Source: Caulobacteraceae bacterium
GTDB lineage: Bacteria > Pseudomonadota > Alphaproteobacteria > Caulobacterales > Aquidulcibacteraceae
NCBI GenBank assembly: GCA_016703335.1
Contig: JADJCG010000002.1
Coordinates: 186,001 to 250,000 of the forward strand
Length of the DNA: 64,000 bases
Direction of reading: 5' to 3'
Shown here in pieces: positions 58,076 through 64,000 of the stretch. The position numbers and the translations under genes are program-made. Within the stretch, counting starts at the first letter, position 1. Every line of letters begins with the position of its first letter. The notes beneath the pieces are model-generated. The model ran no database searches, was not told where the DNA came from, and was given only the letters and a program-made list of their open reading frames with translations.

Positions 58076-58843
58076 CTAGTTGAATGAGTTGCCGAGATAC
58101 CTTTCGCGCACGGTCCGATCCGAGAGCACCTCATTGGGTGTACCCTCGAACAACACTTCACCGTCGAACATGATCGAAGCCCGATCCACGATCTGCAGCG
58201 TTTCGCGCACATTGTGGTCGGTGATCAGAATTCCGAGACCGCGATCCTTCAAGAAGGTGATGAGATCGCGAATGTCGTTGATGGCGAGCGGGTCAATACC
58301 GGCGAAAGGCTCGTCCAACAGCATGAAGGACGGCCTGGTCGCCAGAGCCCGCGCGATTTCAACCCGGCGCCGCTCGCCGCCCGAAAGGGCAGAGGCAGGC
58401 GCATCTTTCAGATGGTCGACGCGCAACTCGGAGAGCAGACCGTTCACGATCTCTCGGCGCTTTGAGTGAGAGCGCTCACTCAACTCGACGACAGACATCA
58501 CGTTCTGTTCGACGGTCAGACCACGGAAAATCGACGGCTCTTGTGGGAGGTAGCCCACGCCAAGCCGGGCGCGTTGGTACATAGGCAGTGTTGTGACGTC
58601 CTGGCCGTCCAACAAGATTTGCCCCTGGTCCACGCGTACGAGCCCCGTGATCATATAGAAGCAGGTGGTTTTGCCTGCTCCGTTGGGGCCCAACAGACCG
58701 ACGACCTCGCCACGGCGGAGGAAGAGCGAAACGTCCTTCACCACCTGGCGGCCGCGATACGCTTTAGCGATCCGAACCGCGCCAAGGCCTCCAGTGGAAG
58801 CCTCAGGCTGAGCCGAACGGCGTGCCGTGCCCTCGGGGCTCAT
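58076..58843 (-). CDS. lptB: LPS export ABC transporter ATP-binding protein LptB
   Basis: A 255-residue ABC ATPase: Walker A GLLGPNGAGKTTCFYMITG, Q-loop GVGYLPQEPSIFRGLTVEQN, signature ASALSGGERRRVEIARAL, Walker B SFMLLDEPFAGIDPLA and the switch histidine in ILITDHNVRETL. It powers lipopolysaccharide extraction with LptFG and hands it to LptC and LptA, encoded just upstream. The order lptC-lptA-lptB-rpoN is the standard one. Confidence 0.97.
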   Translation of the reverse strand: MSPEGTARRSAQPEASTGGLGAVRIAKAYRGRQVVKDVSLFLRRGEVVGLLGPNGAGKTTCFYMITGLVRVDQGQILLDGQDVTTLPMYQRARLGVGYLPQEPSIFRGLTVEQNVMSVVELSERSHSKRREIVNGLLSELRVDHLKDAPASALSGGERRRVEIARALATRPSFMLLDEPFAGIDPLAINDIRDLITFLKDRGLGILITDHNVRETLQIVDRASIMFDGEVLFEGTPNEVLSDRTVRERYLGNSFN

Positions 58844-58898
58844 TTCGACCCGCCGGCGCTAAGAATTCGTGAACCCATGGGGGTGAAAGCGGCCGTCA

Positions 58899-59456
58899 CT
58901 AGCGGCGATTGCCGGGGTTTGGCTGATTGCCTTCGCTCGGCACGAAAACACCGCGGACGCGCTCGCCGGCATTGGGCCGGATCACGGTGCGGCGGTTGCC
59001 GATATTGAGCACCAGCGTGTTGCCGCGAATGACGTTCTCATCGGACATGACGATGACATTGCCGGTGAACGTCACGCTGTCTTGGGACACGTCGTAAACG
59101 GCGCGGTCACCGCGCGCGTCTTGTGACGGGCGGATGTAATAGACTTCGCCTTCGGCAATCATGCGCTCGATGTCGCCAGAGCCCAGGCCTTGTTGCGCTG
59201 TGCCGCCGCTCGATGGCGCGCCGCTAGAACCGCTGAAGTAAAGCGTAATGCGATCGGCCCGCAGGCGCGCATCGTTTTGAACGATATCGACGTCGCCCAC
59301 GAGGACGAGGCGGTGTTCGCTGTCGAAGTATTCGAGATTGTTGGCGGAGTACGAAACCGGACCGCCGCCTTCACTCAACTGCGCGTGCGCGGGCGCCGCG
59401 GCCAGAGCCGTAAGCAAAAAGGCGCCTGCGGCGACGAAAAAGCTCACGGGCCTCAT
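58899..59456 (-). CDS. lptA: LPS transport periplasmic protein LptA
   Basis: A 185-residue periplasmic protein with signal peptide (MRPVSFFVAAGAFLLTALAA, cleavage near AHA). The OstA/LptA beta-jellyroll is seen in ISYSANNLEYFDSEHRLVLV-like VSYSANNLEYFDSEHRLVLV, GDVDIVQNDARLRADRITLY and FTGNVIVMSDENVIRGNTLV. It forms the bridge that carries LPS across the periplasm. It overlaps lptC by four bases (ATGA). Confidence 0.93.
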   Translation of the reverse strand: MRPVSFFVAAGAFLLTALAAAPAHAQLSEGGGPVSYSANNLEYFDSEHRLVLVGDVDIVQNDARLRADRITLYFSGSSGAPSSGGTAQQGLGSGDIERMIAEGEVYYIRPSQDARGDRAVYDVSQDSVTFTGNVIVMSDENVIRGNTLVLNIGNRRTVIRPNAGERVRGVFVPSEGNQPNPGNRR

Positions 59457-60139
59457 TGCGGCTGCTCCCCATTCTGTTGCTCGCGGTCGGGAATTTGTCC
59501 CCGAACCCCGCCGCCCAGCACCAAAGCACGGTCGCTGTCTCGTAATTCATAACTTCCGGCCTGGAGCACGCCAAGTGGCCCAGCGCCGGTAACACCGCCT
59601 CGGCCGGTTAGTGTGCCTTTTTCGAGGTCCACGATCATGTTCGGGGTGGTGAACCGGTTGCCGTTCCGGTCCGAGAACAAGACTTCGCCGTCGAAAACCA
59701 CGGTTTGGGCCTGCTCGTCGTAGACGCCGCGGGGGGCCAGCATGATCGTTCCGGCTTCGGTCCGATAGACCGGGGCGACCAGCTGGATGGGCTGATTGTC
59801 CCCCTGCTGGCGCTCGGCGACCTCGGCGGAAAGCTGGTAGGGGCCGCCATTCTCAGTGCGGCCGATAAAGCGGGGATTGATCATCCGCAGCGGTTCAGAG
59901 GGCGCGTACTGGCCGGCGTTGAAGCCGCCTTCGATGGCATGGAGCGCCATAAACACGAAGACAGCCGCGAAAGAGGCGCCCGCGCCGGCCACGAAAAACC
60001 TCCGCAAAGCCGCGATCAGGCGCGAGCGACGGCGCGCAGACTTAAGGGTGAGCGCCCGTTTGGGCTCCCAACCAAAATCGAGGGCGGCACCTGCTGCTGT
60101 CACGGTTCGGCTTTTCACCCGCCCGGGGGGCGGAAGCAA
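59453..60139 (-). CDS. lptC: LPS export protein LptC
   Basis: A 228-residue bitopic protein: basic N-terminus, one membrane helix (FFVAGAGASFAAVFVFMALHA, about 48-68) and a periplasmic jellyroll (MINPRFIGRTENGGPYQLSA, TIMLAPRGVYDEQAQTVVFD, FTTPNMIVDLEKGTLTGRGG). It receives LPS from LptBFG and passes it to LptA. It is the first of the four-gene block and starts 14 bases after the end of the coiled-coil protein gene, which may be part of the same transcript. Confidence 0.9.
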   Translation of the reverse strand: MLPPPGRVKSRTVTAAGAALDFGWEPKRALTLKSARRRSRLIAALRRFFVAGAGASFAAVFVFMALHAIEGGFNAGQYAPSEPLRMINPRFIGRTENGGPYQLSAEVAERQQGDNQPIQLVAPVYRTEAGTIMLAPRGVYDEQAQTVVFDGEVLFSDRNGNRFTTPNMIVDLEKGTLTGRGGVTGAGPLGVLQAGSYELRDSDRALVLGGGVRGQIPDREQQNGEQPQ

Positions 60140-60152
60140 GGCGGCTCAACCG

Positions 60153-60905
60153 CTACGGCTGGGGAGGAGCTGTGCTCGTCGCTGGTGTCTCGATCACAGG
60201 CGGCGGTGGAGGCGGCGGCAGCGGCGGCAGGACGATGTCGAGGCGGTCCGCAGTGTATTCGCCGCGTACAGGCAAAGCTGTGCCGCGCAATTGTGCCGAC
60301 CATTGCGCGACCTGCTGTTCGCGGGCGAGATCGTGGAAGCGCGCAACGATGTCAGCGGCGGATCGGCTTTGGCGGCCGTCGAAGTACGCGTAACCGGACG
60401 GACGCTGATCGCTGGCGGTCATTACGTTGATCAGCACGTGGACATCATCACTCTGCAGCTCACGCGCGATTTTTTCCGCATGCGCAAAATCTGACTCTGC
60501 GCGAACGTGCAGCACGACAGTACGCAAAGGCGGAGCTGGACCAAAGAGACTGGTGATCACCGCGCCAATGTTCTGTCCGCTGCCCTCGGCCGCCGCGACC
60601 ACGTCGCTCGAGTCCGCGCTTGTGCTCGGCGCGCGCGCATTGGCGATTGAGCCGGGGTAGGCGGCATCGCTTTGCGTGGGCGCGGCTACGACTGCAGTTG
60701 GCGGCGGCGGAATGACGCCGCTCGACGCCATCGCCTCTTCCAGCTGAATGACGCGCTCTTGTAAGCGGTTGCGTTCGCGCAGGACCTGATTGGTCACGCC
60801 GAGCGTCCAGCCCGCGAGAGCCACCGCACCGACGCACGCGATCAGCTGCGCTACAAGCAGAGCGCGCGTGCTAGCCACAAAGGCGCTGAGCAAGGACTTC
60901 GCCAT
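60153..60905 (-). CDS. membrane-anchored coiled-coil protein, partner of the TIR gene
   Basis: A 250-residue protein. One membrane helix (LLVAQLIACVGAVALAGWTL, about 17-36) is followed by a short coiled coil (LRERNRLQERVIQLEEAMAS), an A/P/S-rich linker, a compact folded domain at about 125-215 (LRTVVLHVRAESDFAHAEKI, VHVLINVMTASDQRPSGYAY, ADIVARFHDLAREQQVAQW) and a polyproline tail. The domain order suggests an inner-membrane protein with a periplasmic sensor-like domain, perhaps of the LytR-C kind that compares two-component analogues. The TIR protein gene ends six bases upstream, so the two are very likely made together. Function unknown. Confidence 0.68.
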   Translation of the reverse strand: MAKSLLSAFVASTRALLVAQLIACVGAVALAGWTLGVTNQVLRERNRLQERVIQLEEAMASSGVIPPPPTAVVAAPTQSDAAYPGSIANARAPSTSADSSDVVAAAEGSGQNIGAVITSLFGPAPPLRTVVLHVRAESDFAHAEKIARELQSDDVHVLINVMTASDQRPSGYAYFDGRQSRSAADIVARFHDLAREQQVAQWSAQLRGTALPVRGEYTADRLDIVLPPLPPPPPPPVIETPATSTAPPQP

Positions 60906-60911
60906 GCGCGC

Positions 60912-61535
60912 TCAGCCCCCCGCGCGCCGGATGGAGAACAGGCGCTGCGCCGCCACGAGGGCGCAGAGCACGCTCACTACGAGCATGCCGAACATGGCCA
61001 GCTGAAAATCGTCGGGTCGCATTACGCCGTTGAAAGCGGCGGTGAGCGCGACCGAAAACGCGACCAGGGCCAGCGTCACCGCCGCCAGCAGCAAACGTGG
61101 CGCGCCGACGATATTCGGCTGCGCATTGCGCAGAGCGCGATGATCAATGGGTTCCAGCGGACGGTTTTCGCGCACGAGCCGCGCAAGCGATGCCTCGAGC
61201 AAACCCCATTCGGCTTTGCCGCTGTGCAAGTCCGCCGTTTTCAGTTCTTCGAACGGAGCGGGCAGGCGCATATCGTCGAGCCGCATTTGAAGCAGACGTT
61301 CTTCGTCAAGCGCTTGCGCCGATTGCGCCAGCACAGAGGAAGAGTTGCGCGCGTTGTCGCTCCACACGGTCACGATTGCGCGCGCATCGGCGAATTGACG
61401 CTCCACCTCGTCGATGTTCGCTTGACCATCGCGCGTGTCCCACCACACCGAGTAGCCGAGCGAACTCAAGCGCTCAGCAATCGGCTGCACGCGATCGCGG
61501 TCGAGCCGCGAACAGGAGATGAAGACGTCCGCCAA
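60912..61535 (-). CDS. TIR-domain protein with two C-terminal membrane helices
   Basis: About 207 residues. The TIR domain covers about 1-130: LADVFISCSRLDRDRVQPIA (box 1), LGYSVWWDTRDG, VERQFADARAIVTVWSDNAR. Two membrane helices follow (LLLAAVTLALVAFSVALTAA, LAMFGMLVVSVLCALVAAQR). At the place where related bacterial TIRs have the putative catalytic glutamate (a WVxxE-like block after the VWS strand) this protein reads SVLAQSAQAL, with Q instead, so NADase activity is doubtful. The frame is open to 61751, but that extension is not protein-like; TTG 61535 is my choice and is uncertain. Paired with the coiled-coil membrane protein. Confidence 0.75.
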   Translation of the reverse strand: MADVFISCSRLDRDRVQPIAERLSSLGYSVWWDTRDGQANIDEVERQFADARAIVTVWSDNARNSSSVLAQSAQALDEERLLQMRLDDMRLPAPFEELKTADLHSGKAEWGLLEASLARLVRENRPLEPIDHRALRNAQPNIVGAPRLLLAAVTLALVAFSVALTAAFNGVMRPDDFQLAMFGMLVVSVLCALVAAQRLFSIRRAGG

Positions 61536-61675
61536 ATTCTTTGCCGTCCCCGCTGCCCCCAGCGAGCCGCATGTTAACGCCAGGAAAGGTGAGGTGGCGA
61601 GGGAAAAGGGCGCCGACAAGGCAAAGTGCGCGTTTCTGATTTTCTTTCGCTCAGTAAGGGTAACGGGAACACACC

Positions 61676-62881
61676 ATGCGCTTTTGGATTTTCGCCGCCG
61701 CGTTGGTTTTTGCCGCGTGCACAGGCTCGCCGAGCAACGGGCAGCAGTCACAGAACGGTGGGGTTGAGCAGGGCCCGTCGAATTCGAATTTTACCGCAGC
61801 GTTCGAAGGGCAAACGCGCGCGCCGGAAGCTGTAAGCGGCGTGCGCATCAATGCGCAGGAAATCGCGAGCGGTCTCAATCATCCGTGGGCAATCGTGTTT
61901 TTGCCGGATGGCCGCATGCTCGTGACCGAGCGCGCAGGCAGGCTGCGCGTCATCACGCGCGATGGCGACATTTCACCGCCCGTCAGTGGCCTGCCAGCGG
62001 TGGATGCGCGAGGGCAGGGTGGTTTGCTGGACGTAGTGCTCAGTCCAAATTTCGCGACTGATCGGTTGATCTATTTGAGTTACGCAGAAGCGCGTGAGGG
62101 CGGCAACGGCACGTCTGTCGCGCGTGGACGCCTCAGCGATGACGCTCGCGGCCTCACCGATGTGCAAGTGATCTTCCGGCAAATGCCGGCGTGGCAATCG
62201 CGCGGACACTTCGGCTCGCGGCTTGTGTTCGATCGCGAAGGCCGTCTCTACGTGACGCTCGGCGAACGCCAAGGCGCGGACTCGCGGCCGCTGGCGCAGG
62301 ATATCTCAAACACGATCGGCAAAGTTGTGCGGATCAATGCGGATGGCAGCGTCCCGGCGGACAATCCGTTCGCGGGCACGGCAAATGCCGATCCGCACGT
62401 CTGGTCTTATGGGCATCGCAATGTGCAGGGCGCAGATCTCAATCCGGATACAGGCGAAGTCTGGACGATCGAGCACGGTCCACGTGGCGGTGATGAACTC
62501 AACATTCCGCGCGCGGGCCGAAACTATGGCTGGCCGATTATCGGCTATGGCATCGATTACAATGGCCAGCCGATGCACCAAGCCTCCGCGCGTGAAGGTA
62601 TGGAGCAGCCGATTTATTACTGGGATCCAGTGATCGCGCCGGGCGACATGGATTTCTATCGCGGCTCACTGTTTCCATGGCGCGGTGACCTTCTGATTGC
62701 TGGCTTGGATTCCGAAGCGCTCGTGCGGCTGGATATCGATGGTGAGCGTGTGACGGGCGAAGAGCGCTTCGCGCTCGGCGTCGGCCGCATCCGCGACCTC
62801 GCCGAAAGCGAAGACGGAGCACTCTGGATCATCACGGACGAGAATAACGGCCGGGTGCTGCGACTGACGCCGCGGGCTTAG
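61676..62881 (+). CDS. PQQ-dependent aldose sugar dehydrogenase-like lipoprotein
   Basis: A 401-residue six-bladed beta-propeller of the soluble glucose/sorbosone dehydrogenase (Gdh-B/YliI) family. Lipobox FAAC in MRFWIFAAALVFAAC. Family marks: GLNHPWAIVFLPDGRMLVTE, GGLLDVVLSPNFATDRLIYL, QSRGHFGSRLVFDREGRLYV, VWSYGHRNVQGADLNPDTGE and EHGPRGGDELNIPRAGRNYG (PQQ/Ca contacts). It oxidises sugars in the periplasm if PQQ is available. The 140-base gap to the divergent TIR gene contains both promoters. Confidence 0.92.
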   Translation: MRFWIFAAALVFAACTGSPSNGQQSQNGGVEQGPSNSNFTAAFEGQTRAPEAVSGVRINAQEIASGLNHPWAIVFLPDGRMLVTERAGRLRVITRDGDISPPVSGLPAVDARGQGGLLDVVLSPNFATDRLIYLSYAEAREGGNGTSVARGRLSDDARGLTDVQVIFRQMPAWQSRGHFGSRLVFDREGRLYVTLGERQGADSRPLAQDISNTIGKVVRINADGSVPADNPFAGTANADPHVWSYGHRNVQGADLNPDTGEVWTIEHGPRGGDELNIPRAGRNYGWPIIGYGIDYNGQPMHQASAREGMEQPIYYWDPVIAPGDMDFYRGSLFPWRGDLLIAGLDSEALVRLDIDGERVTGEERFALGVGRIRDLAESEDGALWIITDENNGRVLRLTPRA

Positions 62882-63528
62882 CTACTCGCCGTTATTTTCA
62901 TTCGTCGCCGGCGCTTGGGCTTGACGGTACAAGTCCTGCACGCGGGCGGCGAACGCCTGATCGGTTTGTGCGCGCTGCGCGATGGCGTTGTAGGTCGCAC
63001 TGTCCAGATTGTTGCGCTCAAGGATTTGGCGGATTTGCTCGGTGATCTGCGCCTGTTGTTCTGGCGTCGCTGTACTTAGCCCGGCGGTGAGCGGCTGAAT
63101 TTCGATGCTGGCGCGCGCGAATGCGCAGCGAGTCGTCGCTGAATGTATCAGCTGGACGCCAGCCAGTCGCGCCGCAAACGTCCGGTCTTCGTTGGCCCTG
63201 CGGGCGATTTGGTTGTACATTGATGGCTCAATGCCGTGCCGCTGTTGTATTGCCGCGATCTCAGTGGCGATCTGCTGTTGCCGCTCCGGCGTCTGGGTGC
63301 CGAACGTGGCTTGAAGAGGCGCCATCTCATCCCGCGCCGCCGCATAAGCGCGCAGCTGCGCGTCGGTAAAGGTGGCGGGTTGCGTTGACTGCGCCGTGGA
63401 TGAGGTCGTGGTGCTGCGGCGTTTTGCTGCGTTGCTGCACTGGTTTCCTCGCGTGCGCTCTGCGTGCCAGCGCACGCCGTCGCGAGCGCAGCCGCAGCCA
63501 CAGCCGCGAGCATTTGGATTTTTGTCAT
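62882..63528 (-). CDS. lipoprotein with two DUF4168-like domains (one frameshift)
   Basis: About 215 residues. The N-terminus MTKIQMLAAVAAAALATAC is a lipoprotein signal in one frame; after a slip within 63410-63435 (near a run of four T) the rest reads in the next frame. It has two similar halves: FTDAQLRAYAAARDEMAPLQ then HGIEPSMYNQIARRANEDRT, and a degenerate copy ending NNLDSATYNAIAQRAQTDQA. This matches a tandem DUF4168-type helical domain with unknown function. It ends next to the stop of the sugar dehydrogenase gene. Confidence 0.75.
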
Positions 63529-63617
63529 GCCTGATGCTCCTCGGTTGTTGCCCCAAAGCCACTGAGTCTACGCTTCAGCAGGAATTTGGTTCCTCGACGG
63601 AACAGTGGCGGGAACCG

Positions 63618-64000
63618 CTAAAGACCTTTGGCTGTGACGAGCAGGCGACCGAGCAATGTATCGAGTTGGTCACGTTCATGCGCATCGAGTGATGCGAGCA
63701 AACGCTGTTCGCTTTCCAGCGCGATTGGCGCGATGCGCGCGTGCACGTTTTCACCTTGAGATGTCAGCGACAAAATTTGACGGCGCGCATCTTTGCGATC
63801 GGCGCGGGCGGCGACGCGCTTCGAGTCCACAAGCTTTGCAACAGCGCGCGAGACGGCGACCTTATCCATCTCAGTGGCTTCGGCGATTTCCTTGGCTGTA
63901 AGCCCAGGGCGGCGTCCGAGGACGGCGATGACCCGCCATTCCGGGATCGTGAGATCGAACGCTTCGGCGTAACGCGCTGCGATGGCGCGGCTGACGCGGT
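63618..64000 (-). CDS. MarR-family transcriptional regulator, N-terminus outside the window
   Basis: The C-terminal 127 residues of a MarR regulator, open to the right edge. The winged helix is clear: FDLTIPEWRVIAVLGRRPGL, TAKEIAEATEMDKVAVSRAV, AKLVDSKRVAARADRKDARR (wing) and QILSLTSQGENVHARIAPIA, then the dimerisation helix LASLDAHERDQLDTLLGRLL. MarR proteins usually repress neighbouring genes and release DNA on binding small phenolic or similar ligands; the target here is not visible. Confidence 0.92.
   Translation of the reverse strand, partial: RVSRAIAARYAEAFDLTIPEWRVIAVLGRRPGLTAKEIAEATEMDKVAVSRAVAKLVDSKRVAARADRKDARRQILSLTSQGENVHARIAPIALESEQRLLASLDAHERDQLDTLLGRLLVTAKGL

Overview
The window is GC-rich (roughly 60-65 percent by eye) chromosomal DNA of an aerobic alphaproteobacterium, most like Caulobacterales/Hyphomonadales. 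The main reasons are the lptC-lptA-lptB-rpoN block, an aerobic KorAB 2-oxoacid oxidoreductase paired with a GltD-like flavoprotein, the secreted hydrolase and lipoprotein repertoire, and codon use. No rRNA, tRNA, CRISPR array, phage or transposase gene was recognised.

Layout. 1-3.05 kb: end of an acyl-CoA ligase, then a class III cyclase/FGE-fold membrane fusion beside a CpdA-like phosphodiesterase. 3.05-5.1 kb: an AT-richer islet with an unknown 384-residue protein overlapping a Phd/YefM-type antitoxin. 5.1-7.9 kb: a formaldehyde-detoxification operon (adhC, GFA protein, unknown exported protein, fghA), with adhC lacking about 65 internal residues. 7.8-12.3 kb: a very large DUF2339 membrane protein and a fumarylacetoacetase-family hydrolase. 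12.3-18.6 kb (minus): 5-oxoprolinase, DUF969, DUF979 and DUF2891, a probable 5-oxoproline uptake/utilisation operon riddled with frameshifts. 18.7-25.5 kb: a GltD-like flavoprotein, two paralogous small exported proteins with a C39-like lipoprotein peptidase, and korAB. 25.5-28.6 kb: trans-4-hydroxyproline catabolism (epimerase, D-amino-acid dehydrogenase, DapA-family deaminase), whose end product 2-oxoglutarate is the expected substrate of KorAB. 28.7-34.4 kb: TauE exporter, DUF885 hydrolase, and a bacterial URC-type uracil-catabolism cluster (URC1-URC4-upp). 34.5-41.3 kb: DUF72, enoyl-CoA hydratase, a lipoprotein, the NHEJ pair ligD/ku and a LysR regulator. 41.4-46.8 kb: leucine catabolism (ivd, mccB, small membrane protein, palindromic repeat, mccA). 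46.8-48.6 kb: hexapeptide-repeat membrane protein, ptsN, hpf. 48.7-56.3 kb: transporters, PhoD, DUF2785 lipoprotein, amidohydrolase. 56.6-60.1 kb: rpoN, lptB, lptA, lptC. 60.1-64 kb: a coiled-coil membrane protein with a TIR-transmembrane protein, a PQQ-type sugar dehydrogenase, a DUF4168 lipoprotein and a partial MarR regulator.

A theme of the window is broken reading frames: about a dozen otherwise well-conserved genes are interrupted by one-base shifts, many of them in short G, C or A runs. This looks largely like consensus error, although the 5-oxoprolinase/DUF969 stretch is dense enough that real decay must be considered. Coordinates of such genes span the whole reconstructed gene. All calls rest on reading translated sequence and motif recall; no database search was made.
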